Shown: positions 13,958 to 23,904 of the stretch, piece by piece
How the letters are laid out: each line of letters starts with the position of its first letter
Numbering within the stretch: the first letter of the stretch is position 1
Assembly: GCF_024713945.1 (NCBI RefSeq)
Contig: NC_134684.1
Location: forward strand, 3,286,001-3,350,000
DNA length: 64,000 nt
From: Dermatophagoides farinae
Taxonomy: Eukaryota; Arthropoda; Arachnida; Sarcoptiformes; Pyroglyphidae
Direction of reading: 5' to 3'
The notes under the pieces: model-generated
Seen by the model: the letters and a program-made list of their open reading frames with translations, nothing else
The model's database searches: none
Told to the model about the DNA's origin: nothing
Program-made: the position numbers and the translations under genes

Positions 13958-16558
13958 AATGGCTAAACATTTAAACAGTACACATCTTTTCATAAAATCA
14001 TAATCAAATGTATAATTTTCACATTATTCTTTTCAATGAATTCAATTACACACATTCATTTGAAACTCAAAAAGCAGAAGCAGCAGCACGGTCAATCTAA
14101 TCACATCATTTAAATTTTTTGTATTATATAAAACAAGAATTCTTATGCAATTCATCAAATATGAATATGAATATAGCCAAATCAGCAGCAGCAGCAACAA
14201 CAGCCATTTTGTTTTTTTCTCTCTGAAACAAAATTTGATTTTTTCTTGTTTTTTTTCTTCTTCTCATCTTACCAACTTTATTCTTTTCTTTCAAATAAAA
14301 CAAACAAGTGATTCTGTTGATTAATTGATTGATTTATATATGTCACTAGCTTTGTATGGCTAAATAAATGATTATATCTTTTCAAATGAATGAAATGTCA
14401 ATTTTGGAAAAAAAAAATTTTTTCCATATCTCGATATATATGTAATATATACGCTCAGGCATGACAATAGTATTCGTTTGTAATATTTGGTTTTTATTTA
14501 TATCTGGAATGTGGATTTATTTTATTATTTATACTATTGCAATCAATCAAATGATAATAACATAATAGTAATAATAATAATGATCAAAATCAATGAGCTA
14601 AACATGGTAACCGGGTTGATGTTAACTTTTTATTGATTATTACGATGATATTGTTTTCGATAATGGTTGCCATGGGTGGTGGTTTGCCAACATTGCCAAC
14701 GATGATAACGACACCTGAAATTTTCAAAATGTTTTTTTTTTTGTTTGTTTATTATAACCATCATTTTGTGTTTTATTGTAGAAAAAAAAATCAAATCGAT
14801 TGAATGAATCATCCAATATGGATGCATTGAATTTGCAATGACGACAATGCAGATGATGATGATGATGATGATGATGGTGAAAAACATTCGAAATGAGGAC
14901 AACATTCTAGGCTGTCAATTTTTTTTTTCGTTTAGTCATTGTTGATTGTCATTAGATAATTTAGTACGAAAAAAATACTAACAAAACAATTTCGTTGTAA
15001 TGTGGATGGACAGAACCAAAAATGAATAAAAAACTCTTTTCCACCAATTCTTGACGAATACAATATGATTACCAATTATATTATATATGGGGGACATGCG
15101 AATATCGATATATTCCGTATTGACCTAGATTTCTTCAATCGTTTTCATTATATTTGATTGCTATTTCCTGCATCGATAATCATGTCAATGTTATGGTTTA
15201 TTTTAGGATCTATATGTATGTATGCTTTAATCGGATTTAATCATTATGGGCTATAGACTTGGGTCTAAAAACATTGCTGCACGCAATGACCATAATTGGT
15301 TATTATAACATGATTAAAATTGACATAAGTAACAAATATTCTTGCACGAGGATCTGGTGACTTAAATTTTTTCTCTAATATCAATGAATGATGATGATTC
15401 AACCATTCATTCATTCATTTGTCATTTTTTTCAGTGGTTCCAAAATAATTTATCATGCATGAAATCATTGTTTTTAACTTGAGAAAAGGGCAAAACCTTG
15501 AATTTATTATCATGTTATTAATAGCAATGACTTTGATGATTGTTTCACGTGCAATGCAATTGATTACGTGCACGATGAATGAATGAATGAATAGTGCCTG
15601 ATGATTTCATCTTTTGATGTTAATATGGACAATCTTATCAATAAGATAAGAAAGCAATCAACTAACGTGTCATCCGTGTTTGTTAATAGGATTTCATCAA
15701 ACCCACTCAATGTTAATGATGATGATGTATTATAATGCTTAATATTAAATACTGATTGCAAATTAAACATTTCCGGTGATTATTCACAGTTTTCAATGTT
15801 ATACTATTTGATTGAATTAAATCAATCAACTAATGCATGAAGAAATTCAACACAGGTTAACATTAACATTAACTAACGCTATATCGCACACAATGGTAGA
15901 GGGTGTGGTTCACATCATTATTACTAATAGCTTATGGTTCTTGTTTTCTTAAAACATTCAACATTCTGGTTGGATAACGTCAGGTTTGTTGTTCACAACA
16001 ACCAACAACAACAACTCCTCATGATGATGTTTGTCCAATACATTCACATTAAACCTTGGAAAACGATGTATGTAGAATGATGTTTATAATAATGATAATA
16101 ATCATCATCATCATGTATAATGGTAGTAGTATACACATTCCTCAATAGAAATTTATATATCCAAATCAAAAAATAAAAGAGTCGACTACATTGAAAGAGT
16201 CGTCGCCATAGTTTAGCCTGTTGGGCTGGTTTTGATTCATGGTTGGTTTTTTTTTTTTTTTTTTTTTTTGATTTCATTGGTTCTGATGTTAGTCATTCAT
16301 TCGATCGAATGAGACTCTACTACATGGTTAAATTATTTAATAACAAACGATTCATATTCGATATATTGTTGTTTCGAGCACATTTTCAATCATTAAGTAA
16401 ACATCATTTCAGCCATAATTAAACGTCCACCAACCATACACCGTATTACAACCATCGTCTTTTTTGTTGGATTGTGATTATATATTCGAAATCCACACCC
16501 ATTTTATTGTTAATATTTTTCGGTAATCAACAACGAAAATCAAAAAAAAAGAACAAAA
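13958..16558. other. Non-coding interval: UBR4 3' UTR and intergenic DNA
   Basis: No supported gene. The first part should be the UBR4 3' UTR, with AATAAA at 14294 and 14363. The rest is AT-rich with ATG/ATC triplet runs, a 23-nt T run at 16247-16269 and a GATA-type inverted repeat near 15632-15650. The short open frames here are low-complexity and show no family resemblance. The last roughly 100 bases should hold the leader of the first PMP3 gene. Confidence 0.6.
14363..14368 (+). terminator. Polyadenylation signal AATAAA, UBR4
   Basis: AATAAA about 400 nt after the UBR4 stop; a second copy at 14294-14299 may be used instead. Confidence 0.4.
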
Positions 16559-16732
16559 ATGCCTTTCACCTGTACGGATATTTGTAAAATAATTTTGGCA
16601 ATCATATTTCCACCAATCGGTGTATTTTTGGAACGAGGATGTGGTGCCGATCTTATTATCAACATTGCCCTCACCATTCTGGGTTTTATACCCGGAATCA
16701 TCCACGCCCTTTATATTATATTTAAATATTAA
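16559..16732 (+). CDS. PMP3/UPF0057 family membrane micro-protein, copy 1
   Basis: A 57-residue, single-exon protein of the PMP3 (plasma membrane proteolipid 3, RCI2/UPF0057) family. It begins MPFTCTDICKIILAIIFPP and has two hydrophobic helices (about residues 8-25 and 31-54) joined by the family-typical short loop with ERGC and DLIINI. Family members are small plasma-membrane proteins linked in fungi and plants to membrane potential and salt or cold stress; the role in animals is poorly defined. The ATG at 16559 gives the usual family length. It is 48/57 identical to the second copy 1.1 kb downstream on the same strand, so the two are tandem duplicates. AATAAA motifs at 17024 and 17043 give it its own 3' end. 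Confidence 0.93.
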   Translation: MPFTCTDICKIILAIIFPPIGVFLERGCGADLIINIALTILGFIPGIIHALYIIFKY

Positions 16733-17023
16733 CACATTCAAAATGAAGTGAAGATGAGAAAAAAATGAATTCCGTTAGCTATTCAATCATCGATTGATTC
16801 GCCTTGAACATCGTTATCATCATTTTGATTTTGAAAAAAAAATCCGTCAAAAAAATTCAATTCAATTCATTTTTCTTTTCTTTCTTTATTTTCCATCATC
16901 GATCGCCACAATGTAATCAAAAAAAAAAATTCAATGTGTTCACTTTCAATTAAATTCTTGCTGTTATTTTATCTTTTTCTGGTTTTTGTTATTCATCATC
17001 AAAATGTATAGAAAAAAAAATAC

Positions 17024-17029
17024 AATAAA
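17024..17029 (+). terminator. Polyadenylation signal, PMP3 copy 1
   Basis: AATAAA about 290 nt after the stop; another copy at 17043-17048. Confidence 0.4.
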
Positions 17030-17462
17030 AATCGTCATAACAAATAAATGTTCGAATTGAAATTTTCTTTTTCAGATCACATCTATTGCCATCTGTCGAG
17101 TATTTTTGACAGCATACCATTTTTTGGGTTTCAAAAAAAAAAAAAAAATTTTCGAAGTATTTAAATCTTTCAAAGTAGAAATTAGAACAAATGAAAATGA
17201 AACGGACAAATTTCTTTTCTTGAAAAAAAAGTCATTCGGTTGATTTGTTTTTCCATTTTTTTTCAAAGCATTATTGCAAAAGAAAAAAACAACTTTGTAA
17301 ATCTTTGCAATTGCCTTTTTTTTACCTGTATACCCAAAAAAAAAATATAGTCCTTCAATAACAGCAACAACAACAATTGTGTTTTAAATCATCTGATTCA
17401 AGGTAATATCTGTCTATTGAAAGTGAAATTACACAAAAAAAAATTATCTTCAATCATATTTG

Positions 17463-17463
<1 letters not shown>

Positions 17464-17492
<29 letters not shown>
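17464..17492. repeat. (TG)n microsatellite
   Basis: About 14 uninterrupted TG units between the PMP3 copies. Confidence 0.95.
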
Positions 17493-17496
<4 letters not shown>

Positions 17497-17863
17497 TGCG
17501 ACAATCAAACAAATATAAAAAAATTTCTCAAATCATTGAAATTGAAAGTTAAAACGAGCACTTAGAGACTGTTATATTGTTGCATCGATATTATCATCAT
17601 CATCATCCCCATCATTCAATTGTCGGTGAAAAAAGGAGGATTTCTGGTTTGTGTATCGACTCATAACTGCATATTACCGTTTTTTAATCGAATCGTTTCT
17701 TTTTGGGCGTCGTTAATCCATCCATACATCGATCAATAAAGGTCTATTTAATATAAGTAGATTCGTTTCATCCATTCATTTGTTATCCATCGACTATTTG
17801 GATCACATATTACAAGATTTTGTTGTTTGTTTTTTTACCAAATTTTTACCAAAATACGAAACA

Positions 17864-18037
17864 ATGCCGTTCACTTGTTCCGATATCTGTAAAATTATTC
17901 TGGCCATTATTTTACCACCATTGGGTGTTCTATTTGAACGTGGATGTTCGGCCGATCTTATCATCAATATTGCATTAACTATTCTTGGTTATATACCAGG
18001 TATCATACATGCATTGTATATCATTTGCATATATTAG
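17864..18037 (+). CDS. PMP3/UPF0057 family membrane micro-protein, copy 2
   Basis: A second 57-residue PMP3/UPF0057 protein starting MPFTCSDICKIILAIILPP. The frame stays open upstream to 17780, but that 28-residue extension has no family counterpart, and the ATG at 17864 matches copy 1 residue for residue in start and length. It differs from copy 1 at nine positions: six swaps among similar residues (T6S, F17L, I20L, F23L, L24F, F43Y), G29S, and two at the tail (F55C, K56I). The DNA has diverged more at third positions, so both copies appear to be under protein-level constraint. AATAAA at 18067 lies 30 nt after the stop. Confidence 0.93.
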   Translation: MPFTCSDICKIILAIILPPLGVLFERGCSADLIINIALTILGYIPGIIHALYIICIY

Positions 18038-18844
18038 CCTTTATGCCAATTCTATAGAATTTTCTGAATAAAAAAAAAATTTTTATTATTATTGTTTGTT
18101 TGTTGTTTTCTTATTTGAATTCGAAATCGAGAAACTTTTTTTTCTTTTTTGATTCAATATCAACCAGATGGCGCATTCGTGATGAGATTGGTTGGCTTTC
18201 TAGTATTTTCTTAACGGCGACTGATGGTAAACAGATAATTTTTTTTTTCGTTGCTTTTGATTTCGATATAGCTTCTGACAAATAATAAAAAAAATATCGA
18301 TTGGCAACAGTTTTTTTTTGGCTGTCATCGAAACTGTTGACGAATAATTTGTTTCTTAATTTTGTCTACAAAATACAATCTTCAAACAACCGTTTCTTGA
18401 GTTATAATACCGGTAGTTTTTTTTTATTCATTGATTCTAATCATCATCATCATCACATTTATAGTGATAACAATAGTGTATCGTCAATGACAATATAACT
18501 AAACCATAACCATATTGGATTAAATATCATCATCATATACAAAGGTTATCATTAAGTTTGTTTTTTTTATATATCGATATTGTTTTCATATTCTATATCT
18601 ATTTGTAGTGATTGTCATAAAGTTATTATCACTCATAATTGATATCGATTTACCAATCATTTATTTGATTCGATTTTAAACATTGTCATTATATTGGTAG
18701 GTGTTTCTTCATAACATAATATTCGATTCAAACTGTTTCTCGTATGTCGTTGCTAATTTTTTTTTCTTGATTTCTTTCCCATTCGATGCTGTGGATCAGA
18801 TTCATATCCTTGAATATAATTGATTGAATTTCAATCATTCAACC
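18038..18844. other. Intergenic interval before the CUB/LDLa gene
   Basis: No supported gene. It holds the PMP3 copy 2 terminator, T-rich tracts, and presumably the promoter and leader of the next gene; no clear TATA element stands out. Confidence 0.55.
18067..18072 (+). terminator. Polyadenylation signal, PMP3 copy 2
   Basis: AATAAA 30 nt after the stop, followed by an A run and a TTATT-rich stretch. Confidence 0.5.
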
Positions 18845-21800
18845 ATGGCCATGAAATTGTTCAATATCATCACATGGTCATTTTTCATCTGTTTTGGTTT
18901 GTATAAACATATTGGATTCTGATTCTTTTGGCAATAATTATTGTTTTATTAATAGTATTTCAATACAGATCATGTTTTGCTGATGAACAGAATTTTTGCG
19001 ATCTAAGTACATCGTATAAAAGTGATTCCTTAAATCTTAATAATCAGACCGGTTATCTATATTTAAATGTAATCAATTGGAATGCTAAGAACCGGACAAA
19101 ATGTCTTTGGATAATCGATATACCGATTTCTCGGAAAACAATTGACCTTTCTCGAGTTGTATTGTCATCAAAAGATAACATCACCATTACAGCTATGCTC
19201 GAAACGAACAAGACATCAACGATTTACACCATTTATGACAATCATAAGCATACAAAGATTTCATCTGGCCTATTATTTGTCGATCAATATGATAAATTGA
19301 ACATTACTCTTGATTTGGATCCACAACATTCGACATTCAACCGAGCATTTCAAATAATTTTATACATTAATTATTCAGATGTTTATTTAATGAGAGACAG
19401 TGGATCATTGTCATTTCCAATCAATCAAGGTTTAACATCCGTTATTGACTCGAAATTTATGCTCCTACCCAGTCCTCAATATTCTGAACGATTGATTATA
19501 TTAACATTTGCCAAAAATTCCACTACAAACTTCAAGATGGATGGCCAACAATATAATCAGACAAACCTTCCGGATATTTACATGGCCAAAATTGATGGTA
19601 TCAAATTTGAATTGAATAAATTCAATGTTACCCTTAATGAATCTATTGAAATCAATTATTGGCTTGTTACAGCAAGTTGTAGTAAAGAGATAGAATTGAA
19701 TGATAAAAATCCTTCATCTTCAATCATTTATCCGAATGAACAAGATCGCCAAGATCAATCATTAACATCAATGGTTTGTGCACAAATATTTACTAACAAT
19801 GTTGATAAATATTATGAAATAATGATCACGGACGAGACTACCATGTTACCGAATCCAGGTGATGTAATAACCGTATATAGCTTACCGAAAATGGAAGTCA
19901 TACAAACAATTCAATCATTGTTTATTCCTTTGTTGAAAACTATCAATACATTTTTGGAATATAAAAAAATTTTAATCATCTATGATTCACCATATTCAAA
20001 TCATCCCGTCACTAAGACGATTCCAGTTGAATTGGCACTAACCAATAACATGTCATTTATATTGAATACTCTATCCTCCAATCAAGAAATCAATGTTGAA
20101 AAAACTAATGAAGAAACAAAATTCATCTACAACATTTATTCGGCGCCTGGTAAAAATTTAATCGTGTACATTGATCCAAAGGAAAAACTTGATGATAATA
20201 AGATGAAGATTGCTATCTACAATACAGATATTCATGGTCCAACAATAAAACCATTGGTATTGTTAGATCAATTCAATGTATTACCTTCAGCAATTGCTGT
20301 GGATAAAACCGAAATGCGTATCGAAATTTGGGGAAAATTGTCAAAAATCAAATTCACCATTAAACATGTTGATGATAAAGATTGTCAAACGGTTTCCAGT
20401 TATAATTCTACTTTTCAAGTTTCAAGTAATCGTAATTGTTCTTGGTTTATTCCACGTGATGATTCCAACCAAGACCACACTGTATTGAGTGCAAATTCAT
20501 TGACGTTACCGAAAGGTTCATCGCTACATGTAACACGTTTGGCTGCAAAAAGTACAACACAAATTCTTCAAGGTCCGAAACATGAATCATATCTTGCCGA
20601 TTTTATAATGCCATCTTCTTATGATTACTTAATTGAATTTATTGTTGATGAAAACAATAAGGATAAAGATACTAATATTTTCATTGCGAAAAAAGCTTAC
20701 CTTTTACATTACAACAACACAATCATCGAAGATCAGCATAAATTTTCTGTCAAATCGATCAATTATCCTGGATTATATCCGATTGGATTTGAACAAGATT
20801 TGATGATTCCTAATAAAGATCAATATGTTTTGATTACGGTTAATGATATTCAATTATACGGTATAGTAAATAAAGACAATAATTATATATACTAATACTA
20901 ATATATTATCATTTTAGATCATCATTTCTTGTCACTAACTGCAAAAGATTTGAGCAGAAATTTTACCAACGATGTCGATATTAAAATGTTACCTGATTAT
21001 GTTGCATATTCAGATTTGGCCGTCGCATTCAATACGAATAATTCTCTACTTTTTGGTAATTCTGATCGAGGATTCGATATCGAGATGACTTTTTTCGGTT
21101 GTGGCGATATTATTGATTTGAGTAAGACAAATACTTTGAAATTCAATTCAAGCTCATCGAATTATCATTCAAATCCAATTTGTATCTGGCAAATCATGAA
21201 TTCAAAGTCCAATGGTCATCTAGCTGAAACTATATTGAATTTCAACATTTTAATGGCTAGTACTTTAGCAGAAAACGAAGCTAATCTCACGATTTATGAT
21301 TCAATTAGCCTTAGAAATTCTAGCATACATCGTGCATTGTGCAATGAAACCAATGGCGATTGTTTGACTGGTAATACTGTGAAAAGTCACTATCAAGGAT
21401 CGATTGGATCGGCTTTTATTGTTTATGACTTTTCAAAATCATTAACAACAAAGAAAAATTTTTCATTTGAAATAACCATCGAATCTTCTAGTAAGTATAA
21501 ATTGAATGAATTTGTCTAATAGTTTTAATATAATATAACTTTATTATTATTCTAAATTCTAGAATGTACAAACACTAAATATAATTTAAGCATCTGTTCT
21601 AATGGTGAACGATGTATAACGGAACTTATGGCCTGTAATGGCCAGAATGATTGTGGTGATTGGTCAGATGAACTTCATTGTAACACTACATTTATTCCGC
21701 CAAAGCCAAATGGTGGTGGAAGTGGTGGTATGTTTTTATTTGAATTCATGTGTTTGTGTGTGTGTGTGTGTTAAATCTTGTCGGCTTTGGCTTTTTTTTT

Positions 21801-22492
21801 AAAAAAAAAATTATTTTCTATAACTGAGTCCTCTGTACTTTGTTGCAATGTTTGTTGAAATGTTGGTTTTTATTTTCTGAAAATTCAAATATTTTTTATC
21901 TGCATTTTTTTTCATGACCCTTTCAAATCCCAATCGCACCCACTATATAAAAACCATATTCCATTAATATATTTCACTATTATTATGACCAAATCATTAT
22001 AGTTAGCTGGGCTTTTGCCATTCTGGTTCTAATGCCTATTAGTGCAATTATCGCTATATTCGGATACATTTATTGCCGACCATTCATAATGAGATTTGTT
22101 TCTCATGGATCATACATGAGATTAAGTGATTCAATATGAATTCAATCAAAGAAGAAGAATATTTATTTTTGCCCTGTGCATTTATTATTCTGTAAGCATG
22201 TGTTATTATAACACCCATTGTTTATTATTTTTTTTTTTCTAGCCAAGCCACATGTGAAACACATCCACATTATGATCAATGTCATTTTTTTTTTTTTTTT
22301 TTTTGAATCTAATTTATACGATTTTGTTTTTTTTTCTTAACTATAGTAAGCATTTGGGTCGTTTTATTCATCCTGATGCCTTTGGGTGCCATACTTGGTA
22401 TATTAGGTTATATCTATCTACCACGATTATTAATGAATGTACGTCATGGTCGATATTCAGAATTTCGTTCAGATATGTCTGAAGTATCATAA
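18845..22492 (+). CDS. Type I membrane protein with CUB-like regions, LDLa module and alternative TM/tail exons
   Basis: Exons: 18845-18896, 18956-20860, 20918-21490, 21563-21727, then either 22003-22139 or 22347-22492. Every intron is phase 1, as in shuffled extracellular modules. The ATG at 18845 is chosen because joining exon 1 to 18956 creates a signal peptide (MAMKLFNIITWSFFICF..., cleavage likely after SCFA, residue 26). The ectodomain has about 870 residues with many N-glycosylation sequons. CUB-like blocks with Cys and C-W-I patterns begin near residue 31, within exon 2 at CQTVSSYNST, and in exon 3 at FFGCGDIIDL. Exon 4 is a class A LDL-receptor module (residues 845-883, CNGQNDCGDWSDELHC). 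The last exon gives one transmembrane helix and a short tail, for 943 or 946 residues. Ligand and family name are unknown; a cell-surface receptor or scavenger role is inference. Confidence 0.8.
22003..22191 (+). other. Alternative exon 5a of the CUB/LDLa protein (TM helix and tail, own stop)
   Basis: After a TATAG acceptor it codes VSWAFAILVLMPIS..., one transmembrane helix, and a tail ending LSDSI with TGA at 22137-22139. A GTAAGC donor at 22192 would let it act as a cassette exon spliced to 22347. There is no AATAAA before 22347, so transcripts using it probably share the downstream polyadenylation site. Confidence 0.7.
22347..22492 (+). other. Alternative exon 5b of the CUB/LDLa protein (TM helix and tail)
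   Basis: After a CTATAG acceptor preceded by a T-rich tract it codes VSIWVVLFILMPLG..., one transmembrane helix, and a longer tail ending SEVS. Same phase 1 entry as exon 5a and clearly homologous to it (shared LMP, AI and GYIY positions). AATAAA follows at 22615. Confidence 0.75.
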
Positions 22493-22614
22493 TTAATCAT
22501 TCAAAAATTTTGTTAATGGTCAATATTAAAATTGTAAAACTAAAAAAGTCATACAATCAAACGTATTCCATCCAAAATATGTCTACACACACACAGATAC
22601 ACACTCTTGATGGT

Positions 22615-22620
22615 AATAAA
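22615..22620 (+). terminator. Polyadenylation signal, CUB/LDLa gene
   Basis: AATAAA 123 nt after the exon 5b stop; the only good candidate after either terminal exon. Confidence 0.5.
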
Positions 22621-23095
22621 ATCTTTGCTTTCATATTTCTGAATTTATTTCATTATTGATTGATATATTAAGAAATGAATTTTCTTCTGTTATTTATTTA
22701 TTAACATTTGATAAAAAAAAAATTTAATAATTTTTCCACAAAATATTATTCATCATTCATCAGGCACGTTTGAATCAATATAAAAATGATGATAATTTGA
22801 TTCGATTAGTAGTACGCACACACTGAAATAAATAATTGAAATAACTTAACATTGATCACGAATAATGATAACTGAAGGAATGAATGGCTATTGAATATTT
22901 ACTAAATATTATCATTGATAATTAGATTGTCATCGATTTGTTTTTAAAAAAAAACAAAATCAAGATTCTATTCATAATTTGTTTAGCCGTTGATAATTTT
23001 TTTTTTTGTTAATTGAATTGGATTTCAATACAAAGATATTGTTTACCGGCTAATGAAACCATATTATAGAAAACATTTCAATTCAATTCGATAGA

Positions 23096-23104
23096 TATAA
23101 AAAG
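23096..23104 (+). promoter_or_regulatory. Probable TATA box of the LPGLG-repeat gene
   Basis: TATAAAAAG lies 84 nt upstream of the ATG at 23180, leaving a leader of roughly 50 nt if transcription starts about 30 nt downstream. A strong TATA element fits a highly expressed secreted protein. Confidence 0.45.
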
Positions 23105-23179
23105 AGATTTTTTTTATTGCAATAATCATCGTTTTATTTCATTTCATTTCAAAATCATAACTTCAAAAACTAATCAACA

Positions 23180-23687
23180 ATGAAATTTATTTTTTTCGTT
23201 TCGTTTTTAGGTAAGTTATGATTTTTTTTTGCCGCAACTTTATATATAATTTTTTTCCAAAATATTTTTTCTGAAAATTTTCCATATAGTATTTGGAATC
23301 GCCAATATTATAGCAGCTGAAGATGTTGCCCAACCCAATCAAAGACTCTTAGATCCATTGCTCCCAGGAGTCGGATTGCCAGGACTAGGAGCTGGATTAC
23401 CGGGCCTTGGATTACCAGGACTTGGTGTCGGATTGCCGGGACTAGGAGCTGGATTACCGGGCCTTGGCTTGCCTGGTCTTGGTGTCGGATTGCCGGGCCT
23501 TGGCTTGCCTGGTCTTGGTGTCGGATTGCCGGGACTTGCAGCTGGATTACCGGGCCTTGGCTTGCCTGGTCTTGGTGTCGGATTGCCGGGACTTGCAGCT
23601 GGATTGCCGGGCCTTGGCTTGCCTGGTCTTGGTTTGCCTGGAGTTGTGGATCCAATCTTAAGAGAAGAAAAAACAGAATCCGCTTAG
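23180..23687 (+). CDS. Small secreted LPGLG-repeat protein
   Basis: A 142-residue protein from two exons (23180-23210 and 23290-23687; 79-nt phase 1 intron with GTAAGT donor). Exon 1 plus the start of exon 2 makes a signal peptide (MKFIFFVSFLVFGIANIIAA, cleavage likely before EDVAQ). After a short linker (QRLLDPLLPG) it is almost wholly built of a 19-residue unit, roughly GLPGLGAGLPGLGLPGLGV, present about five times with one unit shortened to 12 residues. The tail (VVDPILREEKTESA) is acidic and non-repetitive. There are no Cys residues. It resembles elastin-like or structural extracellular proteins in composition; a role in cuticle, silk or mucus-like secretion is inference. No family was recognised. 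Two AATAAA motifs follow at 23759-23768. Confidence 0.85.
23352..23645 (+). repeat. 57-bp tandem repeat inside the LPGLG protein
   Basis: About five imperfect 57-bp units (one with a 21-bp deletion), each coding three LPGL blocks. Neighbouring units differ mainly at third positions (for example CCGGGCCTT against CCAGGACTT) and by GLGAG/GLAAG variants, so the array grew by unit duplication. GC content is well above the surroundings because of Gly and Pro codons. Confidence 0.9.
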
Positions 23688-23758
23688 TTATAATGAAAAA
23701 TAATATTCAATTATTGATGGCGATTGATATTTTTTTTGTTTGTTTGTTGACGACGAAT

Positions 23759-23768
23759 AATAAATAAA
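23759..23768 (+). terminator. Double polyadenylation signal, LPGLG gene
   Basis: Overlapping AATAAATAAA about 72 nt after the stop. Confidence 0.5.
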
Positions 23769-23904
23769 AAATTTCAAATTCATTTACTCTTGTGATATTT
23801 TAAAATTTCTGCACTGGATTATATGAATGGACATCGGGAATTTGATTTTGATGAAATCAAATCACATGTGTATTTTTTCATTTATATTTCTGATTCAAAA
23901 TAAT

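Larger units (their letters stand above)
16733..17863. other. Spacer between the two PMP3 copies
   Basis: Copy 1 3' UTR, then intergenic DNA with poly-A/T runs and a (TG)n tract at 17464-17492, then the leader of copy 2. No coding sequence seen. Confidence 0.6.
22493..23179. other. 3' UTR and promoter interval
   Basis: 3' UTR of the CUB/LDLa gene up to about 22640, then AT-rich intergenic DNA and the promoter of the LPGLG-repeat gene. No other coding sequence seen. Confidence 0.6.

Noticed and set aside
15241-15320. Region scanned as a possible tRNA because of short paired segments
   Set aside because: No A/B box pattern or cloverleaf could be drawn.
17780-17863. 28-residue N-terminal extension of PMP3 copy 2
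   Set aside because: The family and the neighbouring copy both start at MPFTC; the extension is probably leader sequence read in frame.
18928-18955. Start of the CUB/LDLa protein at a TTG codon at 18928
   Set aside because: It is not an ATG. A phase-matched 59-nt intron joins an upstream ATG exon (18845-18896) and completes a proper signal peptide.
23308-23655. 115-codon antisense frame across the LPGLG repeat
   Set aside because: A shadow created by the repetitive Gly/Pro/Leu codons; it has no signal peptide or family match.
23827-23904. Upstream Met of ALKBH4 with a hydrophobic leader
   Set aside because: Family members are not secreted and start shortly before the CACKGIRTC motif; the Met at 23905 fits better.
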